Source: JAXMHQ01 sp046346665
GTDB lineage: Bacteria; Verrucomicrobiota; Verrucomicrobiia; Limisphaerales; JAXMHQ01
Direction of reading: 5' to 3'
NCBI GenBank assembly: GCA_046346665.1
Contig: JAXMHQ010000027.1
Coordinates: 12,890 to 76,889, forward strand
DNA: 64,000 bases
This document shows, piece after piece, positions 25,930 through 34,297 of the stretch (position 1 is the first letter of the stretch; every line of letters begins with the position of its first letter). Position numbers and translations under genes: made by a program. The notes beneath the pieces are model-generated. The model saw nothing but the letters and a program-made list of their open reading frames with translations. It was not told where the DNA came from and ran no database searches.

Positions 25930-26823
25930 GTGAACCCCACCCCGCTCATCATCAACGCCGCCATCACCGGCATGGTGCCCACACACAAGGACAATCCGCA
26001 CGTCCCGCTCTCGCCCGCCGAGATCGTCGCGGATGCCCGGCGCTGCCGCGACGCCGGCGCCAGCATCCTGCACGTCCACGCCCGCGACGATGCCGGCGCC
26101 CCGACGTGCCACCGCGAAATCTTCGCCGAAATCATCGGCGGCATCCGGTCCGCCTGCCCCGGCTTGCTCATCTCGGGAACCACCAGCGGCCGCTGCCACA
26201 AGGAATTCGAACAGCGCTCCCAGGTCCTCGAACTCGACGGCGATCTCCGGCCCGATTTCGCTTCGCTCACGCTCGGCTCGATGAATTTTCCCACGCAAGC
26301 CTCCGTGAACGAGCCCCGCATGATCCAGGACCTGGCCAGGCGCATGCGCCAGCGCGGGATCGTGCCCGAACTCGAACTGTTCGACCTCGGCATGACCGAT
26401 TACGCGAAATACCTCGTCGACCGCCAGATCCTCGAGCCGCCATTTTACGCCAATATATTGTTAGGCTCACTCGGCACCCTCGCGGCCACGCCGCAGCACC
26501 TGGCACTCATGGTGGACGGATTGCCCGAGGGCACCACCTGGTCGGCCGCGGGCATCGGCCGATACCAATGGCCCATGAACCAGCTCGCGATCGCCATGGG
26601 CGGCCACGTGCGCGTGGGCCTGGAGGATAATCTCTGGATGGACACCGCCCGGACCGATCCGGCATCGAACCCGCGGCTGGTGGAGCGCCTTGTGAAACTG
26701 GCCGGACAGATGGGCCGCCCCATCGCCTCGCCCGAGACCGCCCGCGACATCATCGGCCTGCGCCCGCGCACGCCGCACCCCGAGTCCGTCTCCGCCAGCC
26801 CGCCTACCCCCGATTCGCGTTGA
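25930..26823 (+). CDS. BKACE-family (3-keto-5-aminohexanoate cleavage-like) enzyme
   Basis: 297 residues from GTG at 25930, three bases after the acyltransferase stop. It is a TIM-barrel of the beta-keto acid cleavage family: INAAITGMVPT, the HVHARDDAG zinc-histidine segment, SGTTSGR, PELELFDLG, and the C-terminal VGLEDNLWM. The last 20 residues are low complexity. The family combines a beta-keto acid with acetyl-CoA to give acetoacetate and an acyl-CoA. In a sugar cassette it may make the acyl-CoA used by the neighbouring acyltransferase; this is inference from context. Confidence 0.85.
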   Translation: MNPTPLIINAAITGMVPTHKDNPHVPLSPAEIVADARRCRDAGASILHVHARDDAGAPTCHREIFAEIIGGIRSACPGLLISGTTSGRCHKEFEQRSQVLELDGDLRPDFASLTLGSMNFPTQASVNEPRMIQDLARRMRQRGIVPELELFDLGMTDYAKYLVDRQILEPPFYANILLGSLGTLAATPQHLALMVDGLPEGTTWSAAGIGRYQWPMNQLAIAMGGHVRVGLEDNLWMDTARTDPASNPRLVERLVKLAGQMGRPIASPETARDIIGLRPRTPHPESVSASPPTPDSR

Positions 26824-26905
26824 TCCATGGTTGAGTGCTGGCTTTCTCGAAACCGCCTCTTGCAGTCGGGGCGCGCCTCTGCTGCAGATTGGCCATTCCT
26901 GGAGC

Positions 26906-26970
26906 GCGGGCGTGGTTCAGTGGTAGATTGCGGGCTTCCCAAGCCTGGGATGAGGATTCGATTCCCTTCA
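26906..26970 (+). pseudogene. Degenerate tRNA-Gly(CCC) copy
   Basis: The sequence follows the intact tRNA at 33894 through D-arm, anticodon loop (TTCCCAA) and T-loop, but the 3' acceptor strand is gone (CAAAATG instead of a complement to GCGGGCG). D-stem and T-stem also carry mismatches. Homology with the intact copy extends upstream to about 26841, so about 130 bp is duplicated. Confidence 0.75.
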
Positions 26971-27068
26971 AAATGTGCCACGAGTTCAAAGAAGGCCAGA
27001 TCCGTCCGGTGCAGACCGAAGAACAGCGGCGTCCAAAGTCCGTTGAGCGCGATGAACAAGTTCTTCAT
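26970..27068 (-). pseudogene. Truncated ORF coupled to the ion channel gene
   Basis: An ATG at 27068 overlaps the channel stop by ATGA (27065-27068). About 33 codons read plausibly as a hydrophobic N-terminus (MKNLFIALNGLWTPLFFG, then HRTDLAFFELVAHF) and then run into the tRNA remnant, where the frame becomes antisense sequence. I infer a real coupled gene cut at this junction. Its function is not recognised. Confidence 0.5.
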
Positions 27069-27940
27069 GCGGCGAGTTCCTGACTCGGCCGGGATGCTCG
27101 CGATTCGGCGCTGCTCCATTTGCGGCGCAGGCCCGTCAATCGCGTCTGCATCTCCTTCATCTCTGCTTCGAGCGCCTTGAGTTCGTCCTCCAGCGTGGCC
27201 GAACCGGTTTCGAGCTCGCGCTGCGCGCGGTCGCGCTCGGCGATCTCGGCGTGCATTTCGGACATGCTGTTCATGATGATGCCGATGAAAAGGTTCAGGA
27301 TGATCATGGTGCCGAGCACGATGAACGTGACGAAATAAATCGCGACCTTGATGGCCGACACATGCGTAACCTGCGCGGCGAACAGGTCCGACCAGTTATC
27401 CAGCGTCACCAATCGGAACAGCGACAGAAACGCCGCCGGGAGCGAGCCGAAGTTCTTCGGGTCGTGCGCGCCGAAAAGGTGAATCCCCGCCACCGCATAG
27501 ATGTAGAACAACAGCGCCAACAACAGGCTCACGTAACCCATCGCCGACAAACTCTTCAGCAGCGCGCCGACGAGGAGTTGCAATTTCGGCAATGCGCTCA
27601 CCAGCCGCAGCAATCGCAATCCCCGCGCCAATCGCAGCACCGCCGCGAACGGTCCGCCCACGGGCAGCAGGCAGATCACGACGATCAGGAAGTCGAACAC
27701 GTTCCAGCCATCGGCGAAGTAGCGCCAAGGCATGCGGCCATGCGCCGCCATCTTCAGCAGCGCCTCGACGATAAAGATGCCAAGAATAAATTTGTCCAGC
27801 CCGTGCAGCCACGCGCCATGCTGCACCATGACCGCCGGGCTGGTTTCCAGCCCGGCCACCGCGCCCGCCAGCACGATCACCGCCACGATGGCGTGGTGAA
27901 ACGGCTTGGACTCGACCAGATATCTGATGCGATGGGTCAT
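27065..27940 (-). CDS. Voltage-gated-type cation channel with acidic filter TLDNWSD
   Basis: 291 residues, one six-helix Ion_trans unit of the bacterial NaV/CaV type, working as a tetramer in the membrane. The S4 segment has spaced arginines (VLRLARGLRLLRL, about 101-113). The pore helix and filter read FRLVTLDNWSD with TLDNWSD at 179-185. After S6 a charged heptad region (about 230-280) predicts the C-terminal coiled coil used for tetramerisation. Engineered CavAb gains calcium selectivity from acidic residues at matching positions, so calcium permeation is plausible. Its ATG overlaps the upstream transporter stop (ATGA, 27937-27940). Confidence 0.85.
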   Translation of the reverse strand: MTHRIRYLVESKPFHHAIVAVIVLAGAVAGLETSPAVMVQHGAWLHGLDKFILGIFIVEALLKMAAHGRMPWRYFADGWNVFDFLIVVICLLPVGGPFAAVLRLARGLRLLRLVSALPKLQLLVGALLKSLSAMGYVSLLLALLFYIYAVAGIHLFGAHDPKNFGSLPAAFLSLFRLVTLDNWSDLFAAQVTHVSAIKVAIYFVTFIVLGTMIILNLFIGIIMNSMSEMHAEIAERDRAQRELETGSATLEDELKALEAEMKEMQTRLTGLRRKWSSAESRASRPSQELAA

Positions 27941-29244
27941 GGCTTCTCCGCTTCCGGTGTCACAAGAACTTTGTCCACGCGCTCGCCGTCCATGTCCAGC
28001 ACTTCAAAGCGCCAGCCGCCAGTGGAAAAACATTTTCCCTCAGCCGCCGCACCGCTGAGCCGCGCACTGACATACGCGCCCAGTTTTTGCTTTGGAGCAG
28101 CTTCGCGGGCGACAGACGCTTCCACTTCCAATTGCTCCCAGATCTTCGCCACCTCGAACGCCCCGTCCACGAGCCACGAGCCGTCGTCGCGCCGGCGCGC
28201 CTCGGGGCGCAGCCGCTCCTCAAGCGAGGGCAGTTCGCCGACGATGGCTTCGAGCACGTCCACCAGCGTGATCACGCCGAGGAAGTTGTTCCGTTTGTCC
28301 ACCACAATGCCGATGTGTTGGCCGCTCGCCTTGAACGTTTCGAGCAAGGACGCAACCGACCGGTTGGCCGTCACGAATAGCGGAGCGACCATGAGATCAA
28401 CGACATTCGGCACGACGCCCACCGCGACGTTCGCGTAAACAGCCTTGACCGAAATCACACCCACGATGCGGTTGCGGTTGCTGTCATACACCGGAAAGTG
28501 GTTGTGCCCGGAGACCACGATCTTGTGCCATAGCGTCTCGGGGTTCTCATCGCGCCGGATGAAAATCACCTTGCCGCGCGGCGTCATGATGTCCGTCACG
28601 GGCCGCTGGTCGAACGCGAGAACCGATTCCACCATGCGCGGCTCGGCAGGATGGAAGACACCCGTGTGCGAGCCTTCCTGCATCAGCGATTTCACCTCGT
28701 CCTCAGACACGGTCGCTGGGGCTTTCGGCTTGACGCGCAACACGAACAACACCGCGTCGGTCACAACACCCAGCATCCAGATGACCGGCCGGGCAAGCCG
28801 GCTCAAAAGGTCGAGCGGACGCGCCATCAAGCCGGCGATGCGTTCCGGATTCGAAAGCGCCAGTCGTTTCGGGACGAGTTCGCCGATGACGAGCGACAGA
28901 AAAGTCAACGTCACCACCACCACACCCATACCGATGGCTTCGGCGTAAGGCGAGAGCGCGGGCCACTCAGCAAGCATCTTCGCAATCTCGCGGGCCAGGG
29001 TCGCGCCCCCGAACGCGCCAGCCAACAATCCCACAAGAGTGATGCCCACCTGAACGGAGGGCAGGAAGCGATTGGGCTCTTCAACCAGCTTGAGTGCCGC
29101 CCGCGCCCCGCGATCACCGCTGTCAGCCAGCATCCGCAACCGGCTCTTGCGCGATGAAACCATCGCCATCTCGGTCATCGCAAACACGCCATTCGCGAGG
29201 AAGAGCAACAAGATGATCACTAATTCAAAACTGATCGCATTCAT
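27937..29244 (-). CDS. CorC/HlyC-type hemolysin-family transporter (DUF21-CBS-CorC_HlyC)
   Basis: 435 residues. An N-terminal CNNM/DUF21 membrane domain (about 5-190, three to four helices, FAMTEMAMVSSRKSRL), two CBS domains (about 215-335: PVTDIMTPRGKVIFI, GIVVDKRNNFLGVITLVDVLEAIVGE) and a C-terminal CorC_HlyC domain. CNNM/CorC relatives move or regulate magnesium and other divalent cations. The coupling to the channel gene downstream suggests a shared role in cation homeostasis. It starts 17 bp downstream of the TerC stop, on the same strand. Confidence 0.88.
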   Translation of the reverse strand: MNAISFELVIILLLFLANGVFAMTEMAMVSSRKSRLRMLADSGDRGARAALKLVEEPNRFLPSVQVGITLVGLLAGAFGGATLAREIAKMLAEWPALSPYAEAIGMGVVVVTLTFLSLVIGELVPKRLALSNPERIAGLMARPLDLLSRLARPVIWMLGVVTDAVLFVLRVKPKAPATVSEDEVKSLMQEGSHTGVFHPAEPRMVESVLAFDQRPVTDIMTPRGKVIFIRRDENPETLWHKIVVSGHNHFPVYDSNRNRIVGVISVKAVYANVAVGVVPNVVDLMVAPLFVTANRSVASLLETFKASGQHIGIVVDKRNNFLGVITLVDVLEAIVGELPSLEERLRPEARRRDDGSWLVDGAFEVAKIWEQLEVEASVAREAAPKQKLGAYVSARLSGAAAEGKCFSTGGWRFEVLDMDGERVDKVLVTPEAEKP

Positions 29245-29261
29245 GATTCAGGTAAGGCGCG

Positions 29262-30206
29262 TCACTCGTGCGCGCCGACGCATATGACTTTCGCCGTCTT
29301 TGGCTTCACCAACGACCACACCACGCTCGTCGTGAGAATCAGGACGATCACGCCCAACGACACCAGCGTGTCAATCTTCCACGCCGTGTGCGCCAGAATC
29401 ATCTTCACACCCACGAACGACAGCACCACGCCCAGGCCGATCTTCAGGTAATGGAATTTGTCCATCACGCCCGCCAGTGCGAAGTAGAGCGAGCGCAGGC
29501 CAAGGATCGCGAACACGTTCGACGTATAGACGATAAACGGATCCTTCGTGACCGCGAAGATCGCCGGGATGGAATCCACCGCGAAGATCAGGTCGGCGAA
29601 TTCCACGAGCAACAGCACCACGAACAGCGGCGTGGCCAGGCGCACGCCGTTCTCACGCACGAAGAACTTATCCCCGCGGTATTCTGGCGTCACCGGCATC
29701 AGCTTCTTGAAAAGCCGCACGACAGGATTCCGCTCGGGATGAATTTCCTCTTCGCGCTTCACGATCATCTTGATGCCGGTGAGGATCAGGAACGCGCCGA
29801 ACACGTAGATGATCCAGGCAAACTTCGCGATGAGCGCCGCACCCGCCGCGATCATGACAGCCCGCATGGCCAGCGCGCCAAGGATGCCCCAGAACAGCAC
29901 CTTGTGCTGATACTTCGGCGGCACGGCGAAATAGGAGAACAACAGCGCGAACACGAACACGTTGTCCACGCTCAGCGATTTCTCGATAACGTAACCCGTG
30001 AAGAACTCCAGCGCCGCCTGCGACCCCGCGTAATGCCACAGGCCTGCGTTGAACAGGAGTGCCAGCACCACCCACACGCCCGTCCACGTGAGCGATTCGC
30101 GCAGCGAGACGACGTGTGTCTTGCGATGGAACACGCCCAGGTCCAGCGCCAGCATCGCCAGCACGAAGGCGTTGAATCCGATCCAGAGCCAAAAATGTTC
30201 ATTCAT
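29262..30206 (-). CDS. TerC/Alx-family membrane protein
   Basis: 314 residues with about eight to nine membrane helices. The TerC signatures ALDLGVFHRK and SLSVDNVFVFALLFSYF are present, the latter holding the conserved metal-binding aspartate; a second acidic LLLVEFADLIFAVDSIPAI segment follows. Alx and relatives export manganese or maintain metal supply to secreted proteins. The start overlaps the upstream PGPGW gene by 8 bp. A degenerate copy of this gene's start lies near 30515-30580. Confidence 0.88.
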   Translation of the reverse strand: MNEHFWLWIGFNAFVLAMLALDLGVFHRKTHVVSLRESLTWTGVWVVLALLFNAGLWHYAGSQAALEFFTGYVIEKSLSVDNVFVFALLFSYFAVPPKYQHKVLFWGILGALAMRAVMIAAGAALIAKFAWIIYVFGAFLILTGIKMIVKREEEIHPERNPVVRLFKKLMPVTPEYRGDKFFVRENGVRLATPLFVVLLLVEFADLIFAVDSIPAIFAVTKDPFIVYTSNVFAILGLRSLYFALAGVMDKFHYLKIGLGVVLSFVGVKMILAHTAWKIDTLVSLGVIVLILTTSVVWSLVKPKTAKVICVGAHE

Positions 30207-30480
30207 AGTTTCTGTTTAACGCGGACAAGGTAGTTGCATCCGATGGAAGAACTAGTCGGTTGAGTTTGCAAACAGATGCAGGTCTGTTCGGCAAAAGGGT
30301 TCTGTAGCGTTCGCGCAGCCAGTTCAGCCAGCGCCGGGCCCAAAGAAACTCGACGGCCAAAATCGCCAGCGCGGCGGGAATCACCACGATGGCCGGGCCC
30401 GGCAGAACGAGCATCGCCAACCCAGCAATGAGCAGGGCGCCGCCCAAGATCGCCACCAGACATTTTCGCAGGAGAATCAT
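30199..30480 (-). CDS. PGPGW-family small membrane protein
   Basis: 93 residues. Two adjacent hydrophobic segments (about 8-28 and 30-46) with LVLPGPAIVVIPAALAIL, related to the PGPGW family, then WARRWLNWLRERY and a polar tail. The family is of unknown function. Its last codons overlap the TerC start, so the two are co-translated. Confidence 0.7.
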   Translation of the reverse strand: MILLRKCLVAILGGALLIAGLAMLVLPGPAIVVIPAALAILAVEFLWARRWLNWLRERYRTLLPNRPASVCKLNRLVLPSDATTLSALNRNYE

Positions 30481-30783
30481 GCTGTGTTTACAAATTTGAT
30501 CGGCCTTGAGGGAGACGCCCGGTCTCCATTGCGAGCATCGCGATGACGAACACGTTGCCCCGATCCAAAGCCGAATGTGTTAAGTCGCATTGTTTTGTTT
30601 CACGCCACAAAACTAGCCGCGTCCGCCGGGGCCTCTAATCGATAATTCAGAAGCCATTGTTAGGATTTGCCGAAGAGTGGGCGGAGGAGGCTGAAGACCG
30701 CCATCTCAGGACCCGGGTGATCTGGTGGCCGTAAAAGAACCCTCGATCGCGTTGCGGGCCGACGCTTGCCTGACCGAATATTC
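30481..30783. other. Gene-free stretch with a probable terC start remnant
   Basis: No gene is evident. On the minus strand, about 30580 to 30515 resembles the first 70 bases of the intact terC (fragments GGCTTTGGATCGGGGCAACG and GCGATGCTCGC against GGCTCTGGATCGGATTCAACG and GCGATGCTGGC) but lacks a usable frame. The rest (30581-30783) shows nothing recognisable. Confidence 0.5.
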
Positions 30784-32001
30784 CTATCGGGCGGGGCGGG
30801 TGGAGGCGCGGCGGACGCGCCTGACGCGTTGCACGAACCGGTCCTTGCGCAAGTGCCACACCTGCAACTTGAGCGCCGCCAACTCCGAATCGAAACGCGC
30901 AAACAACCAGTAGGCGAAACGCTGCTTGAGCCGTTGCCACCATGTGCGGCCATGCTTCAGCGCTTCCCGCGTGATTGGAGTCGCCCGCTGGGCCAGGTCG
31001 GCATCGAACTGTTGGCGTGCGGTGACCGCCAGGGTGGCGTCCTGAATGCGCAACATGATCTCAAAGTTGATGCGTAAGCTGCGCGGATCGAGGTTCGAGG
31101 AACCGACGAACACGATGTCATCCACCACGATCAGTTTCGCGTGAAGCACTTGGGGCTGGTATTCCCAAATTTCGATGCCCTGGTTCAACAGGCGCCGGTA
31201 GAGCGAACGGGACGCGCATTGCATCAACGGCACATCGCTCTTGCCGGCCAGCAGCACGCGCACCCGGGCCCCGCGGGCCACCGCTTGGGCAAGATGATGC
31301 CTCATGCGGTGGGAGGGCAGAAAATACGCCGAGGTGATCGCCACATCTTTCGCGCGGACCAGATCCTGCCGCAACGCCTCACGCAACGGATTGCGCCCCA
31401 GGCCCGGTTTGATGAACAGTACCTGAACCCCGGCTCCGCACTCCACTCGCACCCGTTGACTGAAACCGCCCGTTGGGAACTTCCAGCGTTGTTCGACCGC
31501 TCGCTCCCATTGCCGGTCGAACTCGGCCTCCAGCACTCCGGCCACCTCTCCCTGCACGCTCACCCCGCCATCGCGCCACCCCGTCGTGATGCCGTCGCCA
31601 CAGTATTCCGGTGCGATATTGCATCCGCCTACGAACGCCATGCGCCCGTCCATGATCAGTAGTTTCCTGTGGTCCCGGAAGGAAAACGAGCGCAAGCGCA
31701 GCTCGTTGAACCACCGCATCGCCCCACCCGACTCCACCAGGCCGCCAAAATAATCACGCGGCAACTGATACGAGCCTATTCCGTCCACCAGCAACCGCAC
31801 GCGCACTCCGCGCCGCGCCGCCGCCGTCAACGCCTCTCGGAACTGCCGGCCAATGTCCGAATCGCGGAAGATAAAGGTCTCCATGACCACGGACGATTGT
31901 GCCGCTGCGATGGCGGCCAACTTCGCTTCCAGCAGGCTCCGCCCGGTTCCATGCCATGTGAAACAGTGGTCCTCGGCCATAGGGGCACGAGGGTGGCGCA
32001 A
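30784..32001 (-). CDS. Phospholipase D-family cardiolipin synthase-like protein
   Basis: 405 residues (a downstream ATG at 31980, MAEDHCF, is an equally good start). Two HKD motifs are present: HRKLLIMDGRMAFVGGCN and HAKLIVVDDIVFVGSSNLD, giving the catalytic His/Lys/Asp sets. This layout, without an N-terminal membrane segment, matches ClsB-type cardiolipin synthases, which join two phosphatidyl groups at the membrane. The basic C-terminal tail (about 365-405) may hold it to the bilayer. It is isolated from its neighbours by about 300 and 190 bp. Confidence 0.85.
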   Translation of the reverse strand: MRHPRAPMAEDHCFTWHGTGRSLLEAKLAAIAAAQSSVVMETFIFRDSDIGRQFREALTAAARRGVRVRLLVDGIGSYQLPRDYFGGLVESGGAMRWFNELRLRSFSFRDHRKLLIMDGRMAFVGGCNIAPEYCGDGITTGWRDGGVSVQGEVAGVLEAEFDRQWERAVEQRWKFPTGGFSQRVRVECGAGVQVLFIKPGLGRNPLREALRQDLVRAKDVAITSAYFLPSHRMRHHLAQAVARGARVRVLLAGKSDVPLMQCASRSLYRRLLNQGIEIWEYQPQVLHAKLIVVDDIVFVGSSNLDPRSLRINFEIMLRIQDATLAVTARQQFDADLAQRATPITREALKHGRTWWQRLKQRFAYWLFARFDSELAALKLQVWHLRKDRFVQRVRRVRRASTRPAR

Positions 32002-32195
32002 AACAGGCGGCGCGACAACCGGATTGAGGAGGAGAGGGCCGGCGTGAGGGCTAATTCAATCGAGGAGATGCCGAGCTCCGACCGTGATTGCGATTCAATC
32101 CTGATTCATGTGCATCCGTGTCCATTCGTGATTGCCTCGGCGTCTCTGTGTCTCCGCGGTGATCCATTTGGTGCACTTCGCGGTTGGCCGCAAAG

Positions 32196-32444
32196 TCATT
32201 CGTTCAATCCGCCGCGCTGCCACGGCGTAACGAATTGGAACGGCGCGCCGGCCCGGGCGTAGAGGTCACGGGCGACCGCAGCCGAACCGCGGCGGGCGGC
32301 GCGAAGTTCGCGTCGCGTCGCGCGCACGGCCGGACCGAGGACCTGTTTCGAGACGTTCACCGCCCGCCCCGGCATGGACGCGGCCAGGGACAGGGCGTCG
32401 GCCGGAATGTCGGCCAGCGACTTCAGGATGAGTTTCGGTTTCAT
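32196..32444 (-). CDS. Small basic hypothetical protein
   Basis: 82 residues, no recognised domain. It is amphipathic and basic, with an arginine-rich middle (about 35-55: VRATRRELRAARRGSAAVA). A real gene is suggested by its spacing, 46 bp after the hibernation factor on the same strand, and by normal codon positions, but homologues are needed. The 32002-32195 gap upstream of the lipase gene contains ATCCGTGT-type repeats (about 32100-32125). Confidence 0.4.
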   Translation of the reverse strand: MKPKLILKSLADIPADALSLAASMPGRAVNVSKQVLGPAVRATRRELRAARRGSAAVARDLYARAGAPFQFVTPWQRGGLNE

Positions 32445-32489
32445 GACTTGTTGTTTGTTGATGGTTGATCGTTGTTCGTTGATTGATTT

Positions 32490-32828
32490 TCACCCGCCAC
32501 GGCGGGACTTGAGGTTGCCCTTGAGCCGCTGCAATCGCTTGGTGGCGCGGGCGGTGATCTGCTCGCGCAGTTGCGTCATAGCCTTGGCAAATGCGGCGCG
32601 CAACGTGTGGTCGCGGCTCTCGGCGAACACGTCCGGCCCGGGCGTCACCAGATGCACGTGGACTTGAAACGCAGGGCTGGCGTTTTCCAGCCGGACGAGC
32701 CGGACATTGGCTTCGTCAATCTGCCGCGTTGCGCCGAGCGCACGGAGTTGTTTGTCCACCCAGGCATCCATCCTGTCGAGCGGGCGGATGTTGAGGTGTT
32801 GCACATTCATTCTCATGGTCGTCGTCAT
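32490..32828 (-). CDS. HPF/YfiA-type ribosome hibernation factor
   Basis: 112 residues from the ATG at 32828 (ATGs at 32816 and 32810 are alternatives). It follows the S30AE/HPF pattern: NVQHLNIRPLDRMDAWVDKQL, a central NVRLVRLENASPAFQVHVHL strand pair, and an ending helix of basic residues. These small proteins bind the 30S decoding centre and inactivate ribosomes in stationary phase or stress. It starts 25 bp after the peptidase stop, so the two may be cotranscribed. Confidence 0.75.
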   Translation of the reverse strand: MTTTMRMNVQHLNIRPLDRMDAWVDKQLRALGATRQIDEANVRLVRLENASPAFQVHVHLVTPGPDVFAESRDHTLRAAFAKAMTQLREQITARATKRLQRLKGNLKSRRGG

Positions 32829-32853
32829 CGTATTTGTGTTTGATGGTTTGGGT

Positions 32854-33546
32854 TTATCCCCGCGACCGGTTGCCGCCCGCCAGCAAGGGCAGCAAGTGCC
32901 AGAGGAAATAAGCGAGCGAGGTGATGAACGCCGCCACGTATGTCCACGCCGCCGCATCGAGAACCTTCCTCACGCCAGCGGCTTCTTCGCCAGGCGCGAT
33001 GAATCCGAAGTCGGCCAACACCGCCTTGGCGCGACGGGAAGCGTCGAACTCCACCGGCAGCGTGACAAGGTTGAACAGCATGATCACGCCCCACGCCACC
33101 GCCATCAGCATCGCGCCGGTCAGCGGCTGGATCAGACCCGTGAACAGGCCGAGCGCCGGCAGCAACATCACGACATGGTTCGCGTAGGTCGTAATGCCCA
33201 CCGCCGCCATGCGCCAATGCAACGGCTTGTACGCCAGCGCATGCTGGATCGCGTGGCCGGCCTCGTGCGCGGCAACGCCGAGCGCCGCAGGCGTGCGCCC
33301 GTGGAAGTTGTCCGGCGAAAGCACGAGCCGTTTGTGCAACGGATCGTAGTGGTCGCCGAGCATGCCTTCACCCTCGGTGATCTCGACGTCGCAGATGCGT
33401 TTGCGCCGGAGGATTTCCGCCGCCACTTCCGCGCCGGTAAATCCGGAGCGCACCACGCCCTGGTTGTAGCGGGCATAGACCGACTTCACGCGCCATGCCG
33501 CCCAGAGCGAGAGCGCCATTGTGCCGATGAACAGTATCCAAATCAT
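32854..33546 (-). CDS. Membrane zinc metallopeptidase, YugP family
   Basis: 230 residues of the Zn_peptidase_2 (YugP) family. HEAGHAIQHA (about 92-101) supplies two zinc histidines and the catalytic Glu. Membrane segments lie at the N-terminus (about 2-18), about 120-165 and near the C-terminus. The conserved GVxxH-like LGVAAHEAGH context and VNLVTLPVEFDASRRA helix are typical. It is a putative membrane protease of unknown substrate. Confidence 0.85.
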   Translation of the reverse strand: MIWILFIGTMALSLWAAWRVKSVYARYNQGVVRSGFTGAEVAAEILRRKRICDVEITEGEGMLGDHYDPLHKRLVLSPDNFHGRTPAALGVAAHEAGHAIQHALAYKPLHWRMAAVGITTYANHVVMLLPALGLFTGLIQPLTGAMLMAVAWGVIMLFNLVTLPVEFDASRRAKAVLADFGFIAPGEEAAGVRKVLDAAAWTYVAAFITSLAYFLWHLLPLLAGGNRSRG

Positions 33547-33893
33547 AACGTGCCTTTCTCTTTTCGTTTCCGCACCGCCGAGAGGCTCTCCTTGACCTCC
33601 AGCCCCCGGGCGGTGTTCACGCGTGACAATAGGCCCGGCGGCGCGTGCCGACTAATATGCGGTTCCGAATGGACGCTTCGGTTAATCCGAAGCAAACTGT
33701 CGGCGCATGGAATGGCTGAATTATCACCAAACCGGCCTGCTGCATCAAAACGCGCTGGTAAGATCCAGTGAACCCCTTGGTGTTCTTCGTGTCCTTCGTG
33801 GTGAACCGGCCTTCGAAGTAAAGTCCGGCTTTGCGGTGAAACCCCCCTTGCAGTCCGGGCCCGCTTCTGCTACAGATTAGCCATTCCTGGAGC
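33547..33893. other. Gene-free stretch upstream of tRNA-Gly
   Basis: No gene is seen. It contains a TTCGTGTCCTTCGTGGTG-type repeat (about 33781-33805) and, from 33827, the 65-bp leader that is duplicated before the degenerate tRNA at 26841. The leader includes CTACAGATTAGCCATTCCTG, which may contain the tRNA promoter. Confidence 0.6.
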
Positions 33894-33967
33894 GCGGGTG
33901 TGGTTCAGTGGTAGAATGCGGGCTTCCCAAGCCTGAGATGAGGGTTCGATTCCCTTCACCCGCTCCA
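33894..33967 (+). tRNA. tRNA-Gly (anticodon CCC), CCA encoded
   Basis: The acceptor arm GCGGGTG pairs with CACCCGC. D-stem GTTC/GAAT, anticodon stem CGGGC/GCCTG with loop TTCCCAA (anticodon CCC, glycine), T-arm GAGGG-TTCGATT-CCCTT, discriminator T and encoded CCA at 33965-33967. A damaged copy lies at 26906. Confidence 0.95.
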
Positions 33968-34185
33968 ATCTTCAGCTCGCGATCTCGGCGAAATCGGCTC
34001 AGGGCTCATCCCGCTGACACAGCGCCCCCCGACTCCACCAGCGCGCCGTCGCCCCGGCTCTCGCCAAACAGGCAACCCCATCCTCGATCCGTCGCCGGAG
34101 CCCGCCCAGGGGCGCTGGAGCCAAATGCCCCCGGAAAACACAGGCGGTTTGATGACGGCAGGTGACAAGTATAGCAATTCGCCGG
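33968..34185. other. Gene-free leader of the chemosensory block
   Basis: No gene or RNA recognised between the tRNA and the FliA-type promoter at 34186. With the promoter and leader, the gene-free distance to cheW is 330 bp. Confidence 0.6.
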
Positions 34186-34212
34186 TCAAGTTCCCTCGGA
34201 ATCCGCCGATTA
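34186..34212 (+). promoter_or_regulatory. FliA (sigma28)-type promoter for cheW-MCP block
   Basis: TCAAGTTC (34186-34193), an exact 11-bp spacer and GCCGATTA (34205-34212) match the consensus TAAAGTTT-N11-GCCGATAA at 6 of 8 and 7 of 8. It lies 85 bp before cheW. A second one with the same spacing is at 44686-44712. Confidence 0.7.
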
Positions 34213-34297
34213 CCCCCTCGGCAGCTTGTGGGGAGAGGCTATGGGTTCAGTTGCCTCCCCAACGCAAACCCTGCTGTAACAACAACTCGGGCAAATA

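Noticed and set aside
26445..27119. A 224-codon minus-strand ORF across the tRNA remnant as a whole gene
   Set aside because: Only the first 33 codons after the internal ATG at 27068 look real; the rest is antisense to the BKACE gene and tRNA remnant.
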